In this document: positions 21,412-32,869 of the stretch, in pieces
How the letters are laid out: every line of letters starts with the position of its first letter
Numbering within the stretch: position 1 is the first letter of the stretch
DNA from: Pleurotus djamor
Lineage: Eukaryota; Basidiomycota; Agaricomycetes; Agaricales; Pleurotaceae
Direction of reading: 5' to 3'
Assembly (NCBI GenBank): GCA_029747585.1
Contig: JAPEVF010000030.1
Location: 93,397 to 157,396, forward strand
DNA length: 64,000 nucleotides
Notes under the pieces: generated by a model
The model's database searches: none
The model's input: the letters and a program-made list of their open reading frames with translations, nothing else
What the model was told of the DNA's origin: nothing
Program-made: the position numbers and the translations under genes

Positions 21412-21801
21412 TTGTAAAGAGGTATCTATGTAATGGCTGTTGCTGTAAGATGATGAGTTGGCCATCAGAACATCTGGGCGTTATGCAACACCCCAAGGTT
21501 TCGCCGGGATAATAAGTGTTAAAAATGAATGGGTCGATGAATGGTGTAGAGTCACTAGCACTGGTGAACGTGGAAAATGATTTGTAGCGGAAGGAAAATT
21601 GTCATTGGCTTAGGTTGTCAGGTTGATGGGATCGCTTTTCGCCCTGACGCTTGATATCAGACGGCTGCCATTTCCTGGATTCCCTTACCCATGCCCATTT
21701 CCAAACGTTTCAGGATCGCCTGAACTCTTCTCTCCCTTCCTCCACCACTATTATAATATCCTCCTCCTCGTTCTCCTCATATACATATCTAGATAAATTA
21801 T

Positions 21802-23229
21802 ATGTCTGCCCGGTACGCAGCACTTCCAACACACCCAGCACCCTCGGACGCAGAGCGGGACAGGATGTTGGATGACACTTTTGGCGTTGACGACGACAAC
21901 GAATCTACACCCCTCAACGCCCATCAACTAGACCACTACGCTCCAGAGACGAACACCGCTGCATACCATGAAGAATCCACCGCCATACCCGGGATGTACG
22001 ACTTTGAGCGAGATTATGATTACCCACCACCTGGTTCTCCTCCTGCACCTTCGACCTTTGCACGACCAAACGATATTGGGAACTCAAATGGTCAGCTACC
22101 TTTGGCACCGGCAGCACCGCCCAGCAGGAGAGGAGGAATTTTCAGACGGGCGGTTGGGGCTTTGTTGCCAACACATTACGTGAGAGTGCCATCTGATGCG
22201 GAGGCCTCTAGGGCGAGAGGTGGAGGATTGGAGAACGATGGAGTTTTCGCCAATGTCATGGCCAAGCCACAGCCTGCTAGGGTTCTCAACGAGAACGGAG
22301 ATGTTCGCCTTGCCTCTGAGGAAACTCAGAAAGAGGGTCCACCAGTAAGAAAGGCTATGCACTTATCGTCGTTTGGGTAGAACTAACTCTGATTTTCTTT
22401 CCAAGTCTTACACTGAAGCAGCTGCGGACGCCGTACCACCGTACTGGGAGACGACAGTCCATGCGCCAGCAGAACTCACCACTGGCGATTTCATGGTTAT
22501 CGACGATCTCCCTTCAGGGTCCTTTGTCGTATTTGTCCTCAACGTCTTCATTTCCTTCTTTTTCCAATTCGTTGGATTCCTCCTCACGTACCTCCTTCAT
22601 ACCTCACACGCAGCCAAGTATGGATCGCGGGCAGGCTTGGGCTTGACACTCATCCAGTTCGGGTTCTACTCTCACGTTGTTCAGACTGAAGAAGATGCCT
22701 CGAACGAGAACTTGGCTTCGGTGGCTGGCTTGGCACGCGCTGATGATATCGCACCGTCCCCGACACAGGACGGTAGCATGAGCACGCTGCCCATGGTCAG
22801 CCCCCGAGATTGGTTATCGTTTATGATGATGACTCTCGGTGAGCGCCCTCTCGTCCTTTCTCTTCGGTCCCGACGTGATGTCCTCATCATGATGCATGTT
22901 TTTTTCCATCAGGTTGGTTCATCCTTCTCTCTTCCATCATTGGCTTTTGGAGAGTCAAAAGATGGGAGAAATCAATCCGTGCAGCCAATCAACCACCAGA
23001 ACCAGTCACGCCCGAAGACATCGAACGCGACTTGGCCGTTCGGCGCAATCTTTTGTCTGTCTTTGGCTTTGGCATGCCTGAAGCCGAACAGGGTCCCATA
23101 CCAACTGGCCCAGCTAACGCTGGAGTCACTCGTGAAGATGAAAACGGCAACGTTATCGTCATACCATCACAAGAGGCTCTAGAAGAAGCAAGGCTCGCAA
23201 GAGATCTAAGAGCTGCTGGATTGATATGA
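21802..23229 (+). CDS. BSD2: BSD2/NDFIP-family membrane adaptor
   Basis: Bsd2 and animal NDFIP proteins sit in Golgi/endosomal membranes and use PY motifs to bring Nedd4/Rsp5 ubiquitin ligases to metal transporters and other cargo. Three exons (21802-22344, 22406-22838, 22913-23229) close to 430 residues. Seen: a long polar N-terminal region with a YPPPGSPP stretch, the strongly conserved DAVPPYWETTVHAP with its PPxY motif, then SFVVFVLNVFISFFFQFVGF and LLTYLLHTSHAAKYGSRAGL (paired membrane segments), and a third segment LGWFILLSSIIGFWRVKRW built across the last intron. The N-terminal extension is longer than in yeast. The core assignment is secure. Confidence 0.92.
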
Positions 23230-24094
23230 TTGGTGTAACGNTTTTGTATTTTTGCTCTCCCCCTCCTTTGGTATGCCATTTCTTCCCTCTTCCTTCGCTA
23301 TCTGCTAATGAACTCTGCAGGTGATCAACATGGATCGTTGTCTTCTGCTGAGATTCTAACTGGTTTAAAACGAACTAAATATCGCGACTAACTTGACTCC
23401 GCTACCGACGATGTTCGGCTGTACTTTTTGCGTCTTTTGCTTTGATCATGCACGCTCGTTTCGCGTCGTTCCTTTGTATAGGTATACTTCGCACTTAATA
23501 CGTAACGCCCGACATTGGCATGTTGCCTCGGGCTTCAACGATATCGTTCGATCGATGCGCGCTCGTTGACACCATACTACTCACTACTAGGTCAGTGTCC
23601 CCGTCGCTCATTCGGAGGTTCCGCTTATTTTCTGCTCGTCAAACCCCTCGTCCCCTATCTCACGTGTCCTGGTTAGCGTCGCGTCCGATCGCGTCGTTGT
23701 TCTTCACCAACTTCAGGCTTCGATACCTTCATATTCCTCCTTCCCGTTCATCCTACGACAATGCCTTCGATACTCTCAGCTCCCTATAGAATAGTGCGAC
23801 CTCCATGCTCAATGAACCGGTAGAGANTTCCCCCTCTAGTCACCAATCTCACTTTTTCTTTCTTTCTTTCTTTCTTTCTCTCTCTCTCTCTCGTGTCTCG
23901 AGTCTGCACAAGATTGGGAGTATTCAGCGCTCGGAATAAACGATTTGAAGCATATCGAACCAACGTCGCATCGTTACATCATTTTATCGCGCTAAACCTA
24001 TATTTATCAATAATCTACACCACGCGAGGGCACTACAGCAGTCAACGGGAGGCAACCACTCGCATTTGCCATCTTGCAATCATCGCACTCATTC
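23230..24094. other. Intergenic, tail-to-head, with a pyrimidine microsatellite
   Basis: No gene seen. The stretch carries a CTTT/CT microsatellite (listed separately) about 200 bases before the F-box gene and several short non-coding frames. The part after 23893 probably holds the promoter and leader of copy B. Confidence 0.45.
23853..23892. repeat. (TTTC)n followed by (TC)n microsatellite
   Basis: About five TTTC units run directly into about eight TC units. It is a pure pyrimidine tract on the plus strand upstream of F-box copy B. Such tracts are common in fungal promoters and are also length-variable markers. Confidence 0.9.
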
Positions 24095-25382
24095 ATGGAT
24101 AACAAGCCCCGTTTTCCATTAGAAATCTTCTCGGAGATAATTCGTTATGTCTCGTACTTCGACCACCCTTGGAGGGTGTATTGTCTTGACGATTGCGCAT
24201 GCGTTTCGCGAGTGTTCTGGTCGCTCGTTCGATATCACCAACATCGCAATACGAAGATCGTCTACGACTACTTCGAGCGCGACCTTGCGTTCTTCCATTT
24301 TCTGGCACCACATCTCGGTCCCCACGTCAGGACTCTTACTGTAGAAGTCGGCGTAGCGAAATTGGTTGAAGGCCCCGGCTACTTCGCAGTGGGGTTTGAG
24401 CCATTCAGCAGGGTGCGTTCCTTGCTATTGGAAAGTTACGAGAGTTGGACAGGACTTTCATGGCCTTTGAGGGTTGGCTTGGGCAGATTGGTCGCCACAC
24501 AATCACTGAGGTGCCTTCACCTCTGTGGTTGGGCCTTCAAGTTACCGGATTTACAAGATCTCAAGCATCTCTTATGGGGATGTGCAGACAGACTTGAAGA
24601 ACTTTTCTTGGAGTCGATGGACTTCAATCGAGATGTGGACAGTGATGATGAACATGATGAAGTACTAGATGGGGTCCCCGAATGGGCGGGTGTTGCGGAT
24701 GGCCCAGTCCATATGCCGAGGTTGAAAACGCTGAAGTTTCGAGACATACAGAATCAGATGAGGAGGCAAAAATTCCTCTCTTGTCCTGCTCTCAGTTCCT
24801 TTGACACAGAGTTGGCCATGGACGAGGGTCCCTATATCTTCCCTTGCTTTCTCCCCGCTCAATCACTTCGGCACTTGATCATCCGTGGCGAGCACCATCC
24901 TCTTCATAGATTTCACCCTATTTACCTTTCTCTCCACAGCTAACACCGCAACCACTTGCGGACAGCTTGATAAGTCTCTGCAACTAACTATCCTCTCGCT
25001 CATGTTAAAACCCGACCTGGAAGGCGTACACAAACTCCAGGACGCTCTAACCTGGACAACTCGTTTTCTCGCCTCGCTGTCTTGTCGCAGCTCCCTCCGG
25101 CATATCAACATCTCGATTTCGGATTATCATTGGACATCGTACGATGAATGCCTTCATTCGTTGGGTTGTGAATCTCTATCCATCCTCCTCCAGACCTTCG
25201 TCAGGACGGGTCGGCTCGAAAAAGTTCACCTTCGTTACGGCGAAGCACGGGGTTCGTCCACAAGCCAATTCAATCTTTGGCCCCCAGTCAAACAAGTGGA
25301 GATTCAGGAGTCCTTGGGGCGCGGATTCTTCCAGGAATTAGAGACTGGGCTCATGGCAATCGTATTTGATACTGAACATTAG
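24095..25382 (+). CDS. F-box/leucine-rich-repeat-type protein, copy B
   Basis: Two exons (24095-24887 and 24940-25382) give 411 residues. The protein aligns end to end by eye with the copy at 16047-17376: PRFPLEIFSEIIRYV, CACVSRVFWSLVRYHQHRN, YDYFERDLAFFHFLAPHLGP, VPEWAGVADGPVHMPRLKTL and the C-terminal QELETGLMAIVFDTEH all have counterparts. The intron is in the same place, but here the donor is GCGAGC, so it must be a GC-AG intron, whereas copy A has GTGAAT. The acidic insert is shorter. The function is inferred as a ubiquitin-ligase adaptor; no target is known. If the GC donor fails, the protein would end 25 residues later in the intron. Confidence 0.78.
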
Positions 25383-25775
25383 GTACCGTAAGGACTACAG
25401 TCTATATCGTCTCTACATGCCTTCTGCACTATACACATGGTCTCGCAGTAAAATTCCGTACTTATGGGTAACGGCCCTCTCCATATCTTATGTATATCAA
25501 GTTCTCCCCAACTAAGGGTTTACCCATTTGTGAGAGATGCTTGGAGGTTCATAGTCATATACTTTCCTTGATTTGGTGATTTGCCTGTTCAGCGAAGTAG
25601 GCGAAGAGTGATAAACAAAATGTATTGAAGGGGTGCCAATGGAACATGAAATGCATATGGTATGAATGATTGGATATATAGCGGGCCCAAATATGTCAAT
25701 ACTAAAAGATATGGTAGTGTTCAGAACGTCATTCGTAAATTTTCGTTAGATGGTCCACGACGAAGCATGAACAAT

Positions 25776-28700
25776 TTACATGATGGTGCACCAACGGGAC
25801 CGCTTCTCTTCGTCTTCAGCAAGCCCATCAATTGGCGTGGTAGCAGGCGCGGCAGTTTCAATTGGTGATTTGAGATGGGCAAACTCGCCTTGAGCATTCT
25901 CCAGAGATGTTCTGCCTTCGATGGTAGGGGATGAAGAGAACCAACCACCTGGGAAGAATCGAGATGAAGAAGTAGACTCCAGACGTTTACGATCACGAGA
26001 AGTTGGCTCCAAAGTTGCAGAAGTGGTGTCGAGTACGAGATGCTCATCGACAGTATCCAATCGTGGTCTAAAAGATAAGAGGATGAGTATATGTCAATAA
26101 AGAGACGCCACTGAACACGAACTTGTTATCGTCTTCAGTGACTGCAGGGACAGGGAAGGCTTGAGCTTCGGAAACCTCATTTCGGGGAGTGTCGGTACCG
26201 TCAACGGTAATGATAGGCATTCCTTTGGCCGCTGGAGCTGGAGGAACTTGAGCAGCTTGGTGTGGGGTCGAGATCGGTTCACTATCCGCCTTCGCTTCTT
26301 CCGCGGTTGGAGGAACGACTGAGATATCTTCCGAGGGTTGAGCAATATCCTCCGCGGGAGCAGGTTGGGTTATTTCCTCGATATCGATAACTCGGCTAGA
26401 CGGTTGGGGAGAAGGAGGAACAGATCCTTGACGCGTGACTGAATATGAAGGCGTCCAAGGCGATTTGGGGCGCTCGATTTGATCTGGTGTATCCAAAGCC
26501 TTCTAAAAACCAGTCAGACAGAGAAAAGTCGACTAGACAGTTTTATCAGACTTACTGCTTCCTCAGCCGTAGGTGTTTCGGTAACGATGGGTTCAACCAC
26601 AAGGGGCGCATCAAGAATAGTTGGCTCCTCTGACGATGACTCGGCCACAAGAGGGATCTGTGCTTCGGGTTTAGGGCTTCCCTGAGAAGTGACAGAGTAG
26701 GATGGCGTCCATGGAGATTTGGGCCTTTCAGGTGTCAAACTCTCCTTTGACTGACTCCTGGAAAGTTGGGGCACAGGGGGTGTCTGGCAAGTGTACTGTT
26801 GTGAGTAAGCTAGAGCAGATGAATGAGCCATGCTTACTTCGGTGGTTACAGCCTCCTCAGTTGAGGGTTCCACAATAGCAGGCGTCAAATCGGCAAGGGT
26901 AACATGGACGACTGGAGAAGCAACGTCCGTGATCTCAGGTACTTCAGGAAGGACCTCTGCCTCTTCGCTGGGCTGAGCAGGAGCGGAAGCGTCTTCAGTA
27001 GATACGACCGGAGCAATGGGCGCATCAACAAGTTCGGGCTCGGCGGCGGTAGCAACCTCCACGACTTCAGGGACCGCTGCGTCAGTCGTTGACGCAGCTG
27101 GGGTCTCAGTGGCAGTGTCTATCACAACCTCGGGTGCAGGCTCTTCTTGGGGAGGAGTGAGGTCTTTGGATTCGATAAGGGGACTTCCTTGGGTCGTAAC
27201 TGAATAAGACGGTGTCCATGGGGATTTGGGACGCTCAGAGGGTTCCGGCTTAACCTATGTCGCGTCCCTTTGAGTATAGAGTCGCTCACTGCACGAAGGG
27301 AGACTTACCTCAGGATCGATGGCAATGACTGGTTGGGGCTCAATAATCTGGATCTTCGCGGGTTCTGGCAGTGTTGCGACCTCTGGTTCATGGGCAGAGA
27401 TGTCTGCAATGACTGGCTCATCCTTAGGTACTACTTCCTCAGAGCTCACAGGCGTATCGTGCAACTCGACGACAGTAGGAGCTGGAGGTTCTGGAGTAGG
27501 GGAGCGCGAAGGACTACCTTGAACGGTCGTGGAATATGAAGGGGTCCAAGATCTCACAGGCTGTGAACATAGTTCAATAGAGGTTCTGAATGATAGATTG
27601 ATAGACTTACTTCGGGGGAAACAAGCTCCCCCTCAGAGGGTGAGACCGTCGCCGGCTCGATGGGTGCAGCTGGGACGAGTTCCTCTGCTTCAGGTGACGT
27701 ACTTTCCACACCAGATCCAACTGTTGTAACACTATAAGAGGGCGTCCAAGGAGACTTGGGTCTCTCAACGGGGGTATCCTGCATCGAAGGCTCAGGTGCA
27801 GCATCCACTGTCTCAGTGGCAGGAGTGCTCTCGGGCTCGGGCTCAACGATCAAGGGAGAACTCGTAACTTGTTCCTCGCGGATGGCTTTGGGGCTCTTGA
27901 TTTCTTCGGGAGGAGCGAACGTCATCTCTTCTTCAACAAGGACAGATTGGTCTTCAACCTCGGCGCCAGCGTCGATTCCATTCGGGACGGCCTCTTCGAC
28001 AATGATTGGTGCGTCTACGGCTTGAGGCTCGACAGTCTTCGGAGCCTCCGTAGCATCCGTGGTGGGAGGTTCCGCGATTTCGACGGTTACAGGAGGTTCT
28101 ACGGGTTCGTCCTGAATGGTTGGCGATTCCGCAGCTGGTTCTACGACAGTGGGGGCAACGCTAACGGGGACAACTTCTTCAACGTCAGGAACAACCTCAC
28201 TTGGGGGCGCAGACTCTTCCTTGACCTCGACTATGGGTTCGAATGGCGCAGATTCCGACATGATTGGCCCGTCGGAAAGGAGGGGATCGCTGAGGACGAC
28301 ACTGGGAGCAGGAACGTCTTCGGGGAGGGATACTGGTTTGATAGGCTGTTCAACATTTACGGCGACTTTCGGTTCAACGATTTCTTCGACCACGGCTGGG
28401 GCTACCTCGAGCTCTGGTTCAGACGGCTGAGTAACGACTGAGGCATCAACGGTAACTTCCTCAGCTTCCTTCTCGGCTTGGGCAGGCTGCTCTTCAATCA
28501 CGATAGACTCTGAAATGGGTTCAGCAACAGATTCGACCGTTTCTACTAGCTTGGGAGGCTCAGGAACAGCGTTGTCGACCACAGGCTCAACAACCGTTTC
28601 GACAGGTACCTCGGGCTCAACAACTTCGGGAGCCTCTTCGACCTTAGAACCGTCTGGCTTTGCGTCCTCTGTGATGACCGTAGGTTGAACCTCCTCGACT

Positions 28701-31422
28701 GGTTCAGGTGAGATCTCAGCGACAACAGCCCGGATATGAACAGGTTCGAACTCTGTCTGATCGGCCGCTGCGTCTTCCGGTTGTTGGGCCGCTGTGAGTG
28801 TATCTTCTGCCGTCGGGTTAATATCGACGACGACTTGCTTTACTTCAATCGGTTCAATATCAGTCGGGGCTTCGGGCTCAGCTTTCTCAGTGACAACCTC
28901 GGGCGGTACCTCGACAACGGGCTTGAGGTCGGGCTCCGGTGCTGGGACCTCAGCTAAAATTGGTGCCTCAATAGTCGTAGGCTCTTCAGAGGGCTTCGCG
29001 ACTTCAGCAGGTGCAGCGTCCGGTTCGGATGGGAATACAGCGGGTGGCTCAGAGGTTGACTTCTGTGACTCTTCGACCTCCACAGGTGGCGTAGCCTCAG
29101 TCACTTCAGGAGTGGAAGCTTCCTGGGCAACAACCAAGGGCTCTGGTGTAACATCGGGGATCAAAGAAGTCTGAAGGTAGGGAAAATAGGATAGATACAT
29201 TTAGACACATGGAAACGAAAATCAAAGGAATTCCTTACTTCAGTGATGGAGGGCTCTTCGACGGCGGCGACGACTGGGGCAGCCTCAGTCTCAGGCAATA
29301 CGGGAGTGGCGGGCTCTTCAACAACAGGCTTGACCTCTTCGACAAGGGGCTCGGGTTCCTCAGCCTTGGGTTCATNCCGACGTAGTGGGAGGTGTGTCGA
29401 CCTTAGCGGGCTCAACGACGGCCTCAGGCGCTAGTGCAGGACCGGCATTCTCAGCGACTTGAGGCTTCTCAGCGGGCTCGGCTACATCTTCAGCCTTGAC
29501 CTCTTCAATTGTAACCTCTTCAACTGGCTCAACAACTTCGTCGCTCTTGGCTGGAGCCACTACCTCGGCGACATTGGGCTCTTCGGCCGGTTCAACGATT
29601 TCCTTGACGACTTGCTCTTCAACCTTGGCGGTATCGACAACTACAGGCACCTCAACTAACGGGACCTCTTCCTCGACCTTGGCTTCCTCGACGGGTTTGA
29701 CCACTTCCTCGACCTTGACTTCCTCAGCCGGTTGAGCGACTTCTTCGACAGACGCAGCCGGCAACTCCTCGACCTTGGGTTGCTCGATCACGGATGGTGT
29801 GGCTTCAACCGTAGGAACATCAACCGTTGAAGGTTCCTCGACCTTGGCGTCCTCAGTGGCTGGCACCGCTTCCTCGACGTTGGTTTCTACAACTGGCGCA
29901 ACGACATCGTCGACTTTGGCTACCTCTTCAGTCTTGACTTCAGCCACAGCTGGTGAAGGAACTTCCTCGATCTTGGAGTCCTCTACCAGTGGGACGACTT
30001 CTTCAACCTTGGGCTCTTCAACCTTGGGCTCTTCGACAGCTACTGGCTCGGCTTCAGTTACCGTATTGACAAGGACCTCCGTCTTAGAGGGTTCTTCCAC
30101 CTTGGTTTCTTCAACTAGCGGTACCACTTCCTCGACCTTAGCTTCCTCGACTGGTACAACGACATCCTCGACTTTGGCTATCTCTTCCTGCTTGGTTTCA
30201 TCCACAGCTGGCGACGGAAGTTCCTCGGCTTTGGTTTCCTCGACCTTAAGTTCCTCAACAGGTGGAGCAACTTCCTCAACCTTGGGTTCTTCAACAGCGA
30301 CTGGTTTGGCTTCAGTCACAGTATCGTCAACGGCTATGGTCGTCGCGGGGCTTTCTTCGACAGGCTTCTCCACGGTGGGCTCCACGTCAGCCTTGGGTGG
30401 CTCGACGACGTCCGGTTTCACTTCAGCAGCTTCAGGTGAGACGACGGTCTCAACCTTGGGTTCCTCAACAGATAGAGTCTCCGAAGCCTCCACTTTCGTA
30501 ACGTCTGGTGCGGGCTCCTCGATCACCGCAGCGTCTTGCACTTTCGCAGAAACATCTTCATCGGCCTTTGCAACATCCACAACCTCGGGTACCTTCACAG
30601 GTTCCGGTACCACCTCAGTCAAAGGCTCAGCGACTGGTTCGACCGCCTTGACCTCAACGACAGGTTCATCCTTCGTCTCTTCAACAGCAGGAGTAACCAC
30701 GGGCTCGTTCACCTCTTCAACAGGTTTAGCCTCTTCTTCCGTCGTAGTCGCAATAGGCGTAGCGGTAGTGGCATCAACATCATCACTAGCACTCTTCGGC
30801 ACGGGTTCCGATACAGCCTTCACCTCGGCACTCGGAGAGCTATCATCCAATAACGCCTCAGCCTTATTGACTGCAGCCTCGAGTTCAACTGGGGCAGCGA
30901 CGTCATTTGTCTCCGGTACTGCGCTCGTTAAAGGCAAATCTGAAGAGGAAATGGTGACATCGGTGGTCGTGGCATCTTCTTCGGTCTTCGTCGTCGAAGT
31001 GGGTAGAGTGGGAACGTCCGCATCAACGGTTGGAGGCACTTCCTACTCATAAGAACAAATAAAAAAGCTTAAAAATCGCAACCTAGAGTGAAAGACACGA
31101 AAAAGTACTGACCTTCGAGTCCAAAGCCTGGCCCACCTCTGCGATGAGAGGTGTTTCAACAGCGTCCATGTGGACACCGTTTCCACTTATTTTCGCGTCT
31201 GACTCGCCAGTAGGCACCTCGACCAAAATATCAGCATGACTGCTGAAAGACGAAGAAAAAGATGTGAGAACTTACCTTATCATTGAGCCCATTACTATGA
31301 GCGACGATCCCATTGACTTCAGTGGCCTGGGCGTCCACGCCCGACGCGCTAATATCCTTCAAACTGGCCACGACATCTCCGCCATTGGCCACGTTGCCAT
31401 TATCAGCATCCACCGCAGACAT
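25776..31422 (-). CDS. Giant acidic Pro/Glu/Val-rich protein with PWTPSYSV modules and CaaX box
   Basis: Nine exons (31422-31276, 31217-31113, 31042-29239, 29170-27611, 27560-27309, 27254-26838, 26783-26556, 26502-26123, 26067-25776) give about 1,727 residues; every junction but one is phase 0. Residues 85-1200 are disordered-looking, dominated by Val, Glu, Pro, Ala, with irregular micro-repeats around KVEEVVPLVEE. The last third holds five modules built on RPKSPWTPSYSVTxQGS, one at the end of exon 4 and one at the start of each of exons 5-8. The protein ends in RSRWCTIM, a CaaX box expected to be farnesylated, so membrane attachment is likely. Inside exon 3, at the N at 29376, the frame slips by one base: removing one base restores it. 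I do not recognise the family. A cytosolic scaffold at a membrane is an inference from composition plus CaaX. Confidence 0.72.
26419..27768 (-). repeat. Five coding modules around RPKSPWTPSYSV
   Basis: Within the acidic protein the motif occurs near 27716-27768 (TTVGS variant), 27513-27556 (degenerate, RSWTPSYSTT), 27190-27241, 26680-26730 and 26419-26475. Four of the five start close to an exon start and all introns between them are phase 0, as expected if modules spread by exon duplication. The core Trp-Thr-Pro-Ser-Tyr-Ser is invariant. SP/TP pairs make it a plausible phosphorylation or WW/SH3-type docking site, which is inference. Confidence 0.85.
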
Positions 31423-31853
31423 GCTTAATATCTCCCCAATATCTTGTGCTTAAATAGACCCAATTGCAAGGGGAACGCGATTTCCTCCGTTCGAAGGTAA
31501 CTTGCCGTACCGATAGATAGAGACGAGCGTAGATAGATAGAGGAAGAAAAGAATGTGGGAGAGACTACGAGCACACGCGCAGGAGAAGAATAGGTTAAGT
31601 ACTTCCTTGACGGTTGTTGTCAAAGAGTCAAGGTGAGTTCGGTTCCACCGCTCACGAGACCTGCACAGAAACGGAGGCTCAACACGCGACCCTGGATAAC
31701 TTGTTCCCAGGGCACCTGCCAAATCGGGTGACAGACTCGGGCTCACGGCGACAGCAGTGGTGCATATACTGTATATGTATGTATTACTGAAACAGATCCA
31801 CAAACTTGGACGAGTCCACAAAGTACTAGTGTGTGCATATCGAATGATGGGAT
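31423..31853. other. Intergenic, no gene seen
   Basis: Upstream region of the acidic protein and 3' flank of the GPI-type protein gene. Contains short GATA-type repeats (GATAGATAGAGACG and similar, about 31513-31542) but no recognisable gene. Confidence 0.45.
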
Positions 31854-32869
31854 TTAAAACAAGGCTGCGCCAATAAGGCCAAGCAATCCGGCCAGACCAA
31901 AGGCGTTTCCATCAATACGTCCTGCAGCGTTGGAGGTGGAAGCAGCTCCAGCAGCCGCACTAGTAGCAGAACCAGAGGTAGAAGAACGACTGACACTGCT
32001 ACTGTGAGAGATCGAGCTGTGGAAGATGGGACGAGTCAGTTCCAAAGTATATGGCCTAGGGACAGAACTGGCACTAACCCAGAGACAGGCGTAGAGGAAG
32101 CGGACAACGCCGTCGTAGTCCCAGAGACCGGAGTAGAAGTTCCCGAGCTCGGAGGATTGACTGAGGATGAGGCCGAAGACGAAGACGAAGGCGTAGAAGA
32201 ACCAGAAGAGACACCCGACGAACTTGCACAGCTGAATCCGCGTCAGTGTGTGTAATCTTCCAGGCGTGAATGATATATACGTACGTGGCATCAGCATTGT
32301 TGATGGGGAATTGCTCAGTGTAAGCCATCTGTCCCGTAGAGTCTTTGACTTGGGCGGTCCTTGCGTCGCGTCAGGTAAAGCCACATATTATATCACGGCT
32401 TCGACTTACACCATGTTAGTACCGGGCAAGTTCACGAACCATGTGTGCGATGTCCCGTCAAGCTGACCAAAGTCAACTAGCTAGATGAAGAAGTTAGAGA
32501 CGCGAGCGTAAAACATTGGAATTCAAGGTACCGGGGTGGCACTAGGCTGACCGCCTGGACGAGCAGATAAGTATATCAAGTAAACGTCACGAAATTAATG
32601 CGTACCGGGGATGATTGAGACGTAGTAAGGAGGTGCCCCATCAGCCCAAGTCAGAAGAAGGGGCTCTGTGCATGAAGTCAGAGCGAGGTACAATCCAGCC
32701 TGACGTTAACTACATACGACACTGAACAGCACTCGGTCTGCAAGACAAAATGATTTGAGCTCACACACTAGGATAAAATCTGGCGAAAAACATACGGCGT
32801 GTTTATAGTCAACCCTAAGATACCTGGGATGACGGCCAAAACAGCGAGCGCGGCAAAAGAGGACTTCAT
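31854..32869 (-). CDS. Small secreted Ser/Thr-rich protein, probably GPI-anchored
   Basis: Eight small exons (32869-32796, 32737-32718, 32665-32606, 32554-32532, 32480-32410, 32359-32285, 32231-32079, 32016-31854) close to 212 residues. A signal peptide (FAALAVLAVIPGILG) is followed by a compact domain with VQCQPLLLTWADGAPPYYVS and QLDGTSHTWFVNLPGTNMV, the pattern of small fungal wall proteins related to the Kre9/Knh1 N-terminal domain. Then comes a Ser/Thr-rich stalk (residues about 110-180) and a C-terminal hydrophobic tail AFGLAGLLGLIGAALF after GRIDGNA, typical of GPI transfer. Two exons are only 20 and 23 nt. Role is probably in the wall or at the cell surface; exact function unknown. 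Confidence 0.8.

Noticed and set aside
27756..29174. Several 90-190 codon plus-strand frames (Ser/Gly/Thr-rich or Asp/Arg/Phe-rich)
   Set aside because: Also antisense shadows of the acidic repeat gene.
29775..31052. A 425-codon Ser/Thr-rich open frame on the plus strand
   Set aside because: It is the exact antisense of the Glu/Val/Pro-rich protein; the codon pattern of that protein leaves the reverse strand free of stops. No start context, introns or family support.
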